Shown: in pieces, positions 46,657-58,835 of the stretch
How positions within the stretch are numbered: position 1 is the stretch's first letter
Layout: each line of letters begins with the position of its first letter
Assembly (NCBI RefSeq): GCF_040712315.1
Contig: NC_134015.1
Span: 22,445,614-22,509,613, forward strand
Source of the DNA: Castanea sativa
Taxonomy: Eukaryota > Streptophyta > Magnoliopsida > Fagales > Fagaceae
DNA length: 64,000 nt
Reading direction: 5' to 3'
Made by a program: the position numbers and the translations under genes
The notes under the pieces: generated by a model
Told to the model about the DNA's origin: nothing
Database searches by the model: none
Seen by the model: only the letters and a program-made list of their open reading frames with translations

Positions 46657-48917
46657 ATGTATTCAACAAACTCAAATGTTTATCAACAGTACTCTCATGC
46701 CCCAAATCCATTCGGCCAAAGCACCACCACTGGTGTCCCGGTGAGCTCCACAGGCCAATACTATGAAACTTCCCAACCAGCTGTGTTTCATGTTCAGTCC
46801 TCTACAACCCCTAACTCCTATGACAAGTACTCCCACGCGCCGCCTTCTTTCGACCAAGAGGCCGCCGGTAACGGTGTCCCAGTGAGCTCCGCCAGCCAAT
46901 TCTATGAGGCTTCACAGCCTGCAACTCCGTTTCTTGTTCAATCTAGAGCTCCAGTGCCTTGGTCAACTGGTCTCTGTGACTGCTTCTCGGATTACAAAAA
47001 TTGTAAGTAAGAATGTTAACTAGCCCTGTGAAATGGCTCGTGTCCTTGTTTTTTTTTTGACACACTGGATAATTTTTACAGGTTGCTTGACTATGTGGTG
47101 TCCGTGCATTACTTTTGGTCGAATTGCAGAGATTGTGGATAAAGGATCCTCATGTAAGTATGCTACTACAAGTGATTTATTTTGTCAATTGAAATTTCTC
47201 TTTTTTTTTTTTTTCCTGAAGAATTTATCAATTCATTTTACTTCGAAGGTTATCCTTTTTTTTTATTTATTTAAATTAAAGTAGTTTAAGACAGTAGAAA
47301 TCAATAACACTAGTTATACTAAGAATTTTATTACTCTTTTCATAACTACTGACTTTCATAAGATCTGATCAGTGTATAATAAAAGTAGCGGTAGTCATTA
47401 AATTAAGTAAAAATAATATCCATTCTCAAAAAAAAAAAAAGTAAAAATAATATCACCTCAATTACAATTTATTATGGTTAATAAATTGTGGGGGTGAAGA
47501 ATAAAAAACTATGAGATGATCCTACATTTTTTTTTTCTTTTCGAAATATGGTGTTCCATGTATGGTTGGTTGAAATAATAACTAAGATGCGTTTGGGGGC
47601 CGGGTGATTTATTTTGCAGCTTGTGGTGCTGGTGGAGCCCTTTACACACTAATTTGTTGTGTGGTTTGTTGTCCGTGCTTCTACTCGTGCTTCTATCGTT
47701 CAAAAATGAGGCAACAATACACGTTGAAGAAAAGTCCTTGTGGGGATTGCTTGGTTCATTGTTGCTGTGAATCATGTGCCTTGTGCCAAGAGTATCGTGA
47801 GCTCGAAAGCCGTGGATATGACATGAAGATTGGTAAAACCACGAACCATAATGTTGTTCTTTTATTATTATCATTATTATTACCATTATTAATATTAGGT
47901 TAAATACACCAACGTTACCAATATACTTGCCAGATTAAATTGAGGTGAAGGGAGAAAGAGTAGAAGAGAATAGAGAGAAGTAGAGTAAAATTAGTCATTC
48001 TAGCTTAATTCTATTCAACCCCCCCCCCCCCCCAAACTCTCCCTCAATCAAAATTGGCACTAAAGTTTATCGAAATGATAATTTCCAAGCATTTGGGTAA
48101 ATGATACTCATTGAAACTTCTATAATTACAACAAATAAGTTGATGCATGCATAAATTTTAGAGGAAAAGATTTCTCTAAAAAAAAAAGAAAAAAAAAAAA
48201 AGAAAAATCTAAACTATAGACGAAATCATATTTACCTCTCTTGAGATCAATAAATGATACTAATCCTTTATGTTTGTACAAATGAGTTTGAATCACTCTA
48301 TCGGTTTTTTTTTTTGTGAATTTTTTTATAAAAGCAGGAAAAAAGAAAGAAAGGAATATTCATTTAGAAAAGTAACAGTATAAAAGAATATTAACTTATC
48401 TGTAATGTTTATAGAAATCTCAAGATGATGATTATGTAAATACAAATTTGAGTAGTGTCATATTAATAAATCTCAAAAGGTTTTGTAATTTATCTTTTTA
48501 CTTTATTTATTTATATTTTAGATTTTATGTGACTATCAATTTTTATGGGACATGGTCTTCATGAATGGATCTAACAATTTTATCTTGAGAAACCAAAGCA
48601 TTAATGTACTAGGAATTGAAGAGTTGTTGTGTTGGAAAGGGAAGGATTTCTTTGCCTTCTTAAAAACGTTCTTAGAAAGAAAAAGGAAATTTGGGGGACC
48701 TCACGTAGGACTAATCCGAGTGTGTCTATATAGTATATATATAAATATATACAAATCTTAGATTACCACCATTCAAATTTGTAATCTCATTTCTACCAGA
48801 CAAGAGAACCGATCCATGGAAACGTGATATTCCTGAAATATGTAATATATGATAAACCAAACATGAGAATCCTGGTAGATTCCTTAAAAGTGATGGGAAT
48901 CTTTATAAAATCCTGGT

Positions 48918-48995
<78 letters not shown>

Positions 48996-49119
48996 TTTGT
49001 TGATGGATTTTTTTAATATTGTTTTCTTTGAAGGTTGGCATGGTAATGTGGAACGCCGTAATCGGGGTGTCACCATAGCCTCGACCGCTCCCGTGGTGGA
49101 AGAAGGCATGACCCGGTAG
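46657..49119 (+). CDS. PLAC8 / PLANT CADMIUM RESISTANCE family protein, four exons, 238 aa
   Basis: Exons: 46657-47002, 47082-47153, 47620-47832, 49034-49119; all introns are GT-AG and all phase 1, total 717 nt including TAG. Residues 1-98 are Tyr/Ser/Gln/Pro-rich and contain a duplicated module starting YSHAP (residues 12 and 58) and ending FHVQS / FLVQS. The PLAC8 domain follows: [13 protein letters not shown], then CCLTMWCPC (residues 116-124, the CCxxxxCPC family motif), ITFGRIAEI, a Cys-rich hydrophobic stretch near 146-165 ([18 protein letters not shown]), [22 protein letters not shown] and a polar C-terminus GWHGNV...EEGMTR. Known members are plasma-membrane proteins tied to metal efflux/tolerance or organ size; which applies here is unknown. 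The first ATG is used, with no upstream in-frame alternative seen. The N-terminal part is longer than in typical PCR proteins. A broken paralogue lies at 14463. Confidence 0.92.
48929..48993. repeat. (TA)n(GA)n microsatellite 40 bp before the exon 4 acceptor
   Basis: About 16 TA then 16 GA units, inside intron 3 of the PCR gene. Confidence 0.95.
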
Positions 49120-49237
49120 AGTGCATCAATACGAGATCTACAGTGGTTGACTTAATTAACTAGCAAATATATCAAAGTGATTAATATTTATGTACTAGAG
49201 TTATGTTATTCTTGTGCTTGAAACAATGTTTTGAACG

Positions 49238-49243
49238 AATAAA
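49238..49243 (+). terminator. candidate polyadenylation signal of the PCR gene
   Basis: AATAAA 119 bp after the stop codon, in AT-rich sequence. Confidence 0.45.
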
Positions 49244-49439
49244 ATCATTCCCAGCAGCATTCAAACCTAACCGAGGGTACACATGTAATTTTGCATTTAC
49301 AAGAATAGATAAACTCGTTTGTGATTGTTTCAATCTATTATTATTACTTGTATATAACACATACTTATGCACAAAAATTATGAATTGTAGATGTGATATT
49401 GATGTTAGTTTGGGTAATAAAATATATAGGATATTAGTT

Positions 49440-50505
49440 CGGTTAAGTTATGGTTTTTCACATGTCATTTGTGTTGGCTTTATTTCATGACAAAGTGTTA
49501 TAATTTCATTAATTTATTTTCTTGTATTTTATGGGATTTAATTGTAATGAGTTTAGTATTAAGTTGGTGAAGATTGCTCAAGACAGTGAAGATTCGTGAC
49601 TTACTCACGACTGACTCGCGGTGGACGACCCTCAAAACGTCACATAAGAAGCACATGCTGGACGCTAAAGAGTCAAATGCTAGGTTGTAATTTGCAAGTC
49701 ACTTTGTGACTTGGCTAACCCGCGAGTCACCCACGAAACTTTCTGCCTAGATGTTTTTAAGTGTGACTTTTATATCCTTCACCCAAACTATATTTACCCT
49801 TATTACCCACAAAAGTGTAAAGAGGCTATTTAGAAGAAAACTTTAGAAAGGTTTCTATAACACACCCATCATCTCAGAGAGAGCTACTCATCCTTAAGTG
49901 AGAAATCATTGTAGTATCTTCTTCTTCTATCTTATTGTCATACCTTGAAAGGAGATTTGTACCCAAACACAACCCACACTTATTTATAATGTAGAGAGTA
50001 TTTTGGAACTTAGGAAGCATTGGGTATTTGGCAAAATAAGCCGGTAAGGCTTGGCGAATGCAATCAAGCAGTATTGTGGGATATGGGAAGCTAGTGAAGA
50101 TAAGACTTCAAAAAGTCTGTTGGTGGTTGGAGCTTGGAGGGCTCAAGTACTTTGGATAGATTAGGTTTTGAGGGTCTTTTTGGTATCCTTGTACTTCAAC
50201 TTATTCACTAGTGAATCATTTCGACTTTGAAGGTCGCGAAGAGGTTTTTTGTTGAGTTCTTTAGTTTCATCTTTGCTAACACATCGTCGTGTCATCTTGG
50301 GTTTGCTATTCTTTCACTCACTACCCTTTCCATTTTAGCATTGCACTTTTTTGTTCATCCATGCAATTGTTGAGTGCTTCGATTAATTAATTTTGCTAAT
50401 CACATATATTTCACATCAAGTGTGTTTAGATTAAAATCAATCAAGCCGCAATTAAGGATTGGGGGTCTAAACAAGTAATAGTATTTTATACTATTTAAGC
50501 TTTCA
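49440..50505 (+). repeat. Sirevirus-type LTR with adjoining primer site
   Basis: Same family as 21347-22432: shares TGTGTTGGCTTTATTTCATG near its start, CTCGCGGTGG / GCGAGTCACCCACGA motifs, CACATCGTCGTGTCATCTT and the end AAGCTTTCA at 50505. The left end is approximate. The primer site directly downstream makes it a 5' LTR of a truncated element. Confidence 0.7.
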
Positions 50506-50507
50506 AT

Positions 50508-50522
50508 TAGTATCAGAGTGGG
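50508..50522 (+). other. primer binding site of the truncated copia element
   Basis: TAGTATCAGAGTGGG two bases after the LTR end; one change from the standard TGGTATCAGAG. About 125 bp of leader remains before LINE sequence begins. Confidence 0.8.
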
Positions 50523-50649
50523 TATACTTGTTTTGGTTTAAATACCTAAGTATGATCTTTGACCCTTTGTGTTAATTGTCATGGATAGTGTTTTGTGTGC
50601 TTCTTTACATGTTTTGGATGATGTTAATTGTAACATGTCATGTGTTTGT

Positions 50650-51739
50650 AAATATGCCTCTATAAGTGTTAATGACAGTAACTGATGGCACAATTACGTG
50701 TGAAGGTGTAAATGTGGAGTTAAAGGGCGTTGGAGACGTTGGATCGGCTTGGTGTGATGGTGGGCTTGAAACCTTTGTCATTAATGGGTCCAGTTGTGGT
50801 AATGGATCCGAATCTTTAATGATCTTAATGGGGCTTAAAAACCGTTCCGTAAATATTGGGCTGCCTTGAATGTCCGTTCGTTTTACGGATTTTTTGGTAT
50901 CGGTTTCGGCGGACATATCGTGAAGCAGTAGACAGCCTTTGATTCCGTCGTGCATGGTGCTGCTCCTTAATCGGTTCCGTGTTCCTTGTCCTACTTCCAA
51001 CCTTCAGCCACTCCCCGTATGGTCTCCCTCCATTTTCTGTGCTCACCAGCAACGCACAGTCGCTTTATTCATGGCCGATTCGGCCGCAGTTGAAGCACCA
51101 CCCAACAAGCCTCTCATACCGGAATGCCATTCTAGATATTTCTCCCTCCGGGCTGCTTACTGGACCACCTCGCCTAAGTGGTTTGTTTAGTGGGACTTCA
51201 ACTCGAATGCGCAGGAACCGGGATTGGTCGGAGTTGAAAGCCTTGCAATCCACCTCCACAAGATCACCTATAGTTCTTCCTATATCACTCCCAGCCTCCT
51301 CAGTAATCAGATCAAAGGGCAGTCCCCACACTTGGATCCAAAAAGGTTGTTTCGTGAACGTGACGTTCCTCACCGACATACCTTTCTCCCATCGTCTAAG
51401 CGCTAATAGATGGTTGTCGAAACACCATGGCTCATTATTCCAAACCCACATCAATTGGCTTTCCATCAAAAACTTGAACTGCAGAAGGCCGTCCCCCACT
51501 TCAACTATCTTCAAGTCCTCTCCAAGCTTTCACATAGATCTTAGTAAATTCTTGTCTGCCCGTATGTTTATTGGCTTCATTGTGAGGAACTTCCCAATGA
51601 GACTTAATGAGAACTCTTCCAGTACCTTTGCTCTTTGTGTTGGACGTATTGGCATGACTTCGTCTTCATCCGTTGTGAGCGTCACATTTTGTATCTGTTC
51701 AAGGAACTCAACTTCCATGATGGTGTTTGTATCCCTCAC
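50650..51739 (-). pseudogene. LINE L1 ORF1 (DUF4283-type, zinc knuckle)
   Basis: The minus frame from 51739 reads MRDTNTIMEVEF, LIGKFLTMKPINIRADKNLL, VEVGDGLLQFKFLMESQLMW, FDNHLLALRRWEKGM, FWIQVWGLPFDLI, FLRIRVEVPLNKPLRRGGP and FRYERLVGWCFNCGRIGHE. The knuckle is C-x2-C-x4-H-x4-C with its third position after His now a TAA; one TGA interrupts earlier at about 51527, and a frameshift follows near 51000. The tail runs to about 50650. ORF2 is missing. The 5' region (about 51740-51860) resembles that of the LINE ending at 25700. A 282-codon plus-strand frame across it is antisense noise. Confidence 0.85.
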
Positions 51740-51869
51740 CTTAACTGTTTTTGTTTACTTCAGTGTCTTGTACCAGCTAAAATCCTCACTTGTGTGTAAG
51801 AAAACAGGTAAGAAGGGCTCACTCTAAAGTGAGAAGGAAACTCCTCTCATGCAGGAGAAGAAAAGATGC

Positions 51870-53122
51870 CTGGCTTACATTCAGGTACCAGCTAAGTAGT
51901 TCAAAGTTGGAAGCAGCAGCAAAAAGAAACGAGAATGGTTTAGTTCAAATCTGAAATTTCATAAAGTAAAGACATAATAATATATTAAACATGACATAGA
52001 GAAATAAAAGACTAGTCTTGTGCTAATAATTGTGTTATACAAAATAAATTCCTTGGCGTTCTTTGCTTTCGGCTTAGATACTCCTGCATCAATCTATGGC
52101 GTTGTTCCTTTAGGAATTGATTAGTCATTGTTGCATAAGATGCTTAAGTGTGTGGTATATTTTCCAAGGATTATGTACCTTCACTAATTTTCTGTTATTT
52201 CCTAAGCGTGTTTAGTATTACTAGCACTTCTCCACTACTTCTAGGGGAAAATGGAAATTTAGAAGAAATCTGATTTGGTGTGAATCTTGCTCAATTGTTG
52301 AATTTATTCTGTAACAGGGCTATTCAAGATCAATGGTGTTCCTTTAAGACGTATGAACCAATCTTATGTGATTGCAACTTCCACCAAGGTTGAAATTTCT
52401 GGGGTCAATTTAGAAAAGCACAATCAATTCCTTCCTTTGTGGTTATATTATCTCCCTCTTCTCAAGCCACTCTCTCAAACAAAATCAGAATAAAAAATCC
52501 CACCATCAACTAACATCTTCATTCCAAAAGCTAACCATTCGAGACCCACAAGCCACCCACCAGACCTCCATCAACTAAAGGCCCCAAACCAACAACTGAA
52601 ACCCATCCCTAATCTACTGGGTATAAACCCATCCCAAAAGCACCGCTTGGTGTTTGGAGTTTAGAAACAGTCTAATGCCACGACACCGTATGACGAATCT
52701 ACTGGGTACTACAACAAAAGATATTTTGATTTGGCTGTGGGTTTGGTTTGGGTTGATTCATGGGTTTGATTTGGATGTTTATTTGAGTGAGCCTCTATTT
52801 GTTTGCTGAGAAAACAAGAGAAAAACTAAACGAAATGTCTGATTGATGAGATGTCAACGGTTGTTGTTGCAAACGCTGAAACTCCTCCATGAAGTTGCTG
52901 AAGATGGGTTTGTAGTTTATAATTTGTGATAACGTTTAGATTTGGTTAAACTCCTCAACTACAGATTCTAGGTTTGGGGAAGAAGAACAATGAATGGTGT
53001 TAAGCGAAAAAATATTTGGTAAAGTAAATGATGAGGTAAAAATTTTGTTTGGTTAGTAACTGCAGATTCTGGGTTTTGGGGAAGAACAATGAAGAACATT
53101 GTGTAAAAGTAAAATGAAATTA
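51870..53122. other. no gene seen
   Basis: AT-rich intergenic sequence. At 52705 TACTACAACAAAAGATATTTTG resembles a CACTA end but has no subterminal repeats. Confidence 0.5.
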
Positions 53123-53812
53123 TCTTTGATTAACGAAATTGTCAGAAAAATAAAAGATAAAACAAAGAAAGGAAAAAATTGGTGAAAAAATAATTTAAAA
53201 AAAGAAGAAGCTGATGTGGCTTTTTTTTGCAATGTAAACGCTGCATGGTCGCTAAAATTCAAACACATCGGCATTTTATTTAATATTTCAATATTAGGTG
53301 TGCTAATAATACAATCTATTTGTCTAGGGACATTTTTCGTTAGTGAGTTAATGGTAAAGATCAAATTAATATTGAAAATAATATAGATCAAATTGACCGA
53401 TATCAAAATATAGGGATCAAATTAATTGTAACTCTAAAATATAAAGACCAAAATGATGTTTTTACCTTAATGAAATTGTAAGAAAAATAAAAGATAAAAC
53501 AAAGAAAGGAAAAAATTGGTGAAAAAATTATAAAAATAATAATAATAAAAAGCTGATGGGGCTTTTTTTGACATGTAAGCGCTGAGTGGTCACTAAAATT
53601 CAAACGCAACAGCATTTTATTTAATACTTTAATATTAGGCGTTCCAACAATGCAATCCGTTTGCCATGTGGGCATTTTCTATTAGTGGGTTAATGGTAAA
53701 GATCAAATTAATTGCAAATTGAAAATAACAGGGACCAAACTAACCGCTATCAAAATGTAAGGACCAAATTGACTATGACCCTAAAATGTAAGGACCAAAA
53801 TGATGTTTTTGT
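53123..53812. repeat. tandem duplication of a roughly 345-bp unit
   Basis: Units at about 53123-53466 and 53468-53812 share GAAAAATAAAAGATAAAAC, AAATTCAAACGCA-like text, GTTAATGGTAAAGATCAAA and the end GACCAAAATGATGTTTTT. Small indels and substitutions (perhaps 15-20 percent) separate them. Frames inside are not conserved between units. Confidence 0.8.
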
Positions 53813-54721
53813 CTAAATTTTATTATTAAAGAGATAAATATCTCTCTCTAGTGTCTTCTAGTCTATTGACTCTCTTTTGTCTCTCATCTCTGCCTCTCTT
53901 TAAATTTTCTTCACAAATCACAATCTAAGTTAATCAAACAAGCATTAGAGATTCCGATATGAGAGGGATACAATATTTTCATCCAAGAAAATTACCGGGT
54001 TTGGGCGGTGCTGCAGTGGACTAGTGGTGGCCGATGGCGTCAGGCGTGGTGTGCTAGTCAGCCTCTGCTTCTACTATTCTACTTGCCGTTGTCCAACTCC
54101 TCAGCCTAAGGTCTTCTACGTTTTGCCTTAAGTTAGGTTTTATTTTCTTTATTTTTTTAGTGGCTTAAAAATCCCTTTTTTCCCCTTTTATATGTGTGTC
54201 TGGACGTTGGGTGTTCTCCTACTCCTAGTTAGAATTGGCTTTGATTTTGTTTTCTTTTTTTCTTTTTCTTTTTTTTGCTTGTGTGTGTTTTGGGGTGTTG
54301 ATTGGGCCTAATTTTTGTTGTTGGGTTAATATTTTTTTATAACTTTTAAAAAATACCAATAATATTGTTGAGAGGGCAAAGTGCAATTTTATTAAAAAAA
54401 ATTACTAAAAATAATATATTATATATATACTAAAAATATTTTAAAACTCTGTGGGGCACTGCCCCACATCCAACAATAGCATTATCTTAGTAATTGGATA
54501 CCTTATGATGGGATGGGCTCCCAATAGGACCGGCTCACACGTAAATTTAAATGGGAGAATTAAATCACCATACAGTCACTCAATGATAGAACCAAGATTT
54601 TGTGTGTGGAGGGGCCGACTAGAAAATGAAATGATTAATTTTTTTCCTCAAAAGTCTTTCCCGGAGTTTAAGTACTTTATAAGTCTATATAAATCAATAT
54701 TATTTTTGTATGTATACTTAT
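53813..54721. other. no gene seen
   Basis: AT-rich, with repeat-end-like GGGGCACTGCCCCAC palindrome at about 54452. Confidence 0.5.
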
Positions 54722-55100
54722 GCAGGGACGGTCCTACACTAGGGCAGGGGGGCCATTCCCCCCCCCCCCCCCAAAAAAAAGCTAGTGCATATATATGTGA
54801 TGAAATTTTAAATTTTGGTCTTAATAGCCCCCAATTTATATTTTAAAAAAAATGGTATACATATGTGATTTGAAAAATTAAGATTTGCCCTTAAATATAT
54901 TTATATATATATTGGATTTCCTCTGAAATAGCATCAAGTTCTATTTTGATAAATGTGTTGAAATGTTTAAGAAACACTTATTTTATATGTAGTATTTTGT
55001 TGAATATAAAATAAATGTTAGTTTTTATTTTTATAAAAAAAAATTTTTGTTTTAAACTTTGACCCCCATGTTCGAATCCTGGTTTCATCCCTATAATTAT
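54722..55100. mobile_element. small hAT-like repeat (low confidence)
   Basis: Left end CAGGGACGGTCCTACAC with GGGGGGCCATT then about 15 C; right end, reverse complemented, ATAGGGATGAAACCAGGATTC. The end form resembles other hAT-like repeats here. No target duplication found. Confidence 0.35.
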
Positions 55101-55326
55101 GGTTATATACTTATATGATATAATAGGTGATTTATATATTATATTATATTATAGAACATATACAATTAAACAAAACAGAAAAGGATCTTCTTAAAAAAAA
55201 AAACCAAAAAAATAAGAATTTGAAGAAGAGTCACATCACCCATGTGTAGAGTAGATAAAATAGTATTTATTGTGTGCCTTTTGAAGTGTCTAATATTTCA
55301 CCACACACGTGGAGGTCATTCTCTTA

Positions 55327-55906
55327 GGCTTCGTTTGGAAGTTCATAAGGAAATAGAATGGAATGGAATAAAATGATCATAAAGGAATGGAAATGAATGG
55401 AATGAAATGAAATATATTTAAGTAAGGGAAATGAATGAAAAAAAATGGAATGGAATGGAATTAAGTAACCTTAATTGGATGTTTTAAAATAAAGGAATGG
55501 AAATAAATGAAAATGAATAGAATGTAAGTAATCTTTTTTGAGAGTAACATGAAGGGAATAGAATGAAATCATTTTATGACAATATTACTATTAGACCTCT
55601 GTTTTAAAATAAAGGGTTGAATATATAGGGGTATTTTGGGAGTTTTAGTAAAAAATTCATTAAATCTAATTTTATTCCCTCCCATTTCTCCCAATTTCGG
55701 GGGAAATGAAAATTTGAAGTTTTAAAGGTATAGAGAGGAATGAGTGTTTCCTCCCACCCATTCCATTCACTCTCACTTAAACTCCCAAACAAGGGAATAG
55801 ACTTTTCATTCCCTCCATTAAAATTCCCAAACAAGATAATGGAAGAATATTCTAAAATTATTCTTTTTATTCCTTTCCATTCCATTCTCTCCTCCCAAAC
55901 GAGGCC
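55327..55906. mobile_element. Tourist-like (PIF/Harbinger) MITE, 580 bp
   Basis: Ends GGCTTCGTTTGGAAG and, reverse complemented, GGCCTCGTTTGGGAG (13 of 15), flanked by TTA on both sides (55324-55326 and 55907-55909). The interior is rich in GGAATGGAA / CATTCCATTCC, giving strong internal self-complementarity. Confidence 0.85.
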
Positions 55907-55980
55907 TTAAAGTTGGAGAGTAAAAAGCCTAGGCTTTGGCAATTAGTACTGTAAAACTTGTAGAATAAAACAAAAACGCT

Positions 55981-56020
55981 AATAAGAGAGAGTGAGAGCG
56001 TAAATAAGAGAGAGTGAGAG
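55981..56020. repeat. two copies of AATAAGAGAGAGTGAGAG
   Basis: An 18-bp direct duplication with a 4-bp spacer, immediately outside the left end of the Harbinger element. Confidence 0.8.
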
Positions 56021-56390
56021 TACTAGCATTTAGGTGGCCAAAAAAATTCTATTTTGTAATAGTTACTTTATGTATTATACCAACTCACTTTACATTACAC
56101 TCAACATTTCAGTTTCAATATTTATACCATCTCATTTAAATATTCATTTTTATTCATTCTTTATTCTTTCTTTATTTATAACATCTCATTTAAATATTCT
56201 TTTTATTCTTTCTTTATTATTTGTTTCCAATGGTCATATTTTTAAATAAGTAACAGTCAAATTTTTTAAAACTCAACTCAACTTTTCTTAAAGGAATTTT
56301 TTTCTAATTGAACAATTATATTTTTGGAAATCCATATTTCTATGAGAATTATTTGTTTGGAAAAAAAAATGTGTTTAAATTCATTCATGC

Positions 56391-56960
56391 AAAACACACT
56401 ATATATTGAACTTGTCAAAATCCATTTACAAAAAACCTACACTAAATAATAAATTTGTCAAATTCCATTTACACCCTATATACTGTACCTGCCTATCAAA
56501 ATTCATTTACGCAAAACACACTATATAATGAACCTATCAAAATCCATTTACATAAAATATAAACTATATAATGAACCTATCAAATTCCATTTACACACTA
56601 CATAATATACCTGTCAAAATTTATTTAAGCAAAACACACTATATAATGAACCTGTCAAAATTCATTAATATAAAACATACACTATATAATGAATCTGCCA
56701 AATTCCATTTACACACCACATAATATACCTGTCAAAATTCATTTACACAAAACGCACTATATAATGAACTTGTCAAAATCTATTTACATAAAACATACAC
56801 TATATAATGAATCTGTCAAATTTCATTTACACGCTACATAATGTACCTACCAAAATTCATTTACACAAAACACACTATATAATAAACCGGTCAAATTTCC
56901 CATGTACAAAACACAAACTATGAACTTGTCAAATTCCATTTACGCAAAATGCAAGCAAAA
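56391..56960. repeat. 118-bp tandem array near the Harbinger 3' end
   Basis: AAAACACACTATATAATGAAC recurs at 56391, 56513, 56631, 56749 and 56867, spacing 122, 118, 118 and 118 bp. Each unit consists of three related blocks of about 39 bp of the form ACTATATAATGAACCTGTCAAAATTCATTTAC. Confidence 0.88.
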
Positions 56961-57129
56961 CATAAACTATACAATGAGCCTTTCAAAACTCATATCAAAA
57001 ACCGAATACATATCAATATAAATATCAACATGCCAAGAAGTAGTTTCAGTTGAACATTACTACCAATGTAGTCTACAGAATACTCACATACATATTATAT
57101 CAAATTACAATAAAAAGTCACATACATAA

Positions 57130-58395
57130 TGTCATACATTCAAGTTCCTACAAATCGCCTTGTCTTTGCCATAAATGGTCAATGATGTCGGATTGGAGTT
57201 GAGAACGAATTTCTTAGTCTCAAATGCGTTGATAATTGTGGATGAATGCAGTAAATTCATTTGTCTGCTCACGTGACACTTGTATTTGAGGAGTTTCATC
57301 GAGTTGTTCATAATCGAAGTCAACTACTTCATTTTCATCTCGCTCATCTTCAATGATCATGTTATGGAGAATTATCACGCTTTCATTATATCTTGGAGTG
57401 TTTCAGGGAAGAAAAATCTTGCAAGTCCACGTACAATTGCGAATCTTGCTTGAAGCACTCCAAATGCACGCTCTACATCCTTCCTATACGCCTCTTGGAC
57501 TTTTGCAAATATTTTTCTTTTTGGTCCTTGTGGAGCTGAAATTGTTTTTACAAATGTTGATCACTTTGGATATATGCCATCGGCAAGATAGTATCCCATT
57601 ATGTAGTCATTGCCATTGATTGAGTAATTAACTGCCAGAGAATGTCCTTCTGCTAGCTCAGAAAATATATTAGACCTTTCTAACACATTAATGTCATTAT
57701 TTGACTTAGTAACCCAAAAATGCATGACATATCCTAAGATCATATGATGCCACTGCTTCCAAAATAATGGTTGGCTTAAGGATATGACCACTAAACTGAC
57801 CTTTATATGCAGTTGGACAATTTTTTCATTGTCAATGCATGCAATCAATGCTTCCTAGCATCCCTGGAAATCCACAGCTTTCACAATGAGCGAACAATCT
57901 AGCAATGTCTTCATTGTTTGGCGACCTCAAGTATTGCTCAAAGAAAATATCAACCACTGCTACAATAAATTTTTTCATACTCTCCATTGCAGTGGTTTCT
58001 CCAATCCACACATATTCATCCATAAAATCAGCCATTACCCCATATGCAAGCATCCTAATTGTAGCGGTCATCTTTTGAAGTGAAGATAAACCAAGCCTTT
58101 GGGCATTATCTCTTTTCTGGATAAAGTAAGTTTCATGAGCTTCTACCTTAGATTGAATACAAAGAAAAAGGTAACGACTCATCCTAAATCTCCTTTGAAA
58201 TAAATTAGGAGGATATACTAGAGATTCAACAAAGTAATCAAGATAAAGTCTTTCATTACCTACCAAATGATTACGTCTAATATATCGACGACGTTTACGT
58301 TGTGATGTTGAACTCTTAAGACGTCTATTCATTATCTCATCCTCATCTGAGCCATCAAAAAGCAATTTCCGAAACAAAGAACGACCCATGGACAA
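57130..58395 (-). pseudogene. PIF/Harbinger (HARBI1-like) DDE transposase
   Basis: The N-terminal half (58395-57832, 187 codons) is open: MSMGRSLFRKLLFDGSDEDE, an Arg/Lys-rich stretch, RFRMSRYLFLCIQ, a helix-rich region and GMLGSIDCMH with the first catalytic Asp. Where the family has Trp after CMH a TGA occurs, with two more stops soon after. Homology then continues (KNCPTAYKGQFSGH, NDINVLERSNIFSELAEG with the second Asp, DYIMGYYLADGIYPK, another Trp to TGA, KDVERAFGVLQARFAIV with the catalytic Glu). A deletion-type frameshift near 57375 precedes the MIIEDERD block. The transposase would cut and insert the element. Not functional as read. Confidence 0.88.
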
Positions 58396-58835
58396 AAACC
58401 TTCAAGACAACATTGTTAAAAAATTTATCAATATAAATGAAAGGAAGATAAGAAAAACAAGTTCTATAATATTTGTTTGGGGGCACTGAAACTACTTAGT
58501 TTATGAAATATAATATAACAAAAAAACTCCCAGAAGCATTTACCAAAACAAGATTGAACATAGACTTAAGTATAGAGGACATGACATCAATCATAGAGAA
58601 TATATAAACATTTCATATAACAAAAAAATGTGTGATTACATAAGTGGCATAATAGAAAATACCAAGGAATCACATAAGAGTCCAGACCTTTTTTGGTACA
58701 TAACCAAAAAAAAAAAAAAAAGCTAGTACCAAAAATTAGATTGGAATAAGACATCATTTACATGTGCCAAAACCTAGGCCTAAATAAGCTAGTACAAAAA
58801 ACAAGCACAAGACATCATCTACATGTCAAACCCAA

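Noticed and set aside
50979..51827. 282-codon plus-strand open frame
   Set aside because: It is antisense to LINE ORF1, whose conserved blocks lie on the minus strand; the plus-strand protein shows no domain and is Ser/Leu-rich low complexity.
52705..52730. CACTA-like start TACTACAACAAAAG
   Set aside because: No GTGACGAAA-type subterminal repeats nearby and no partner end.
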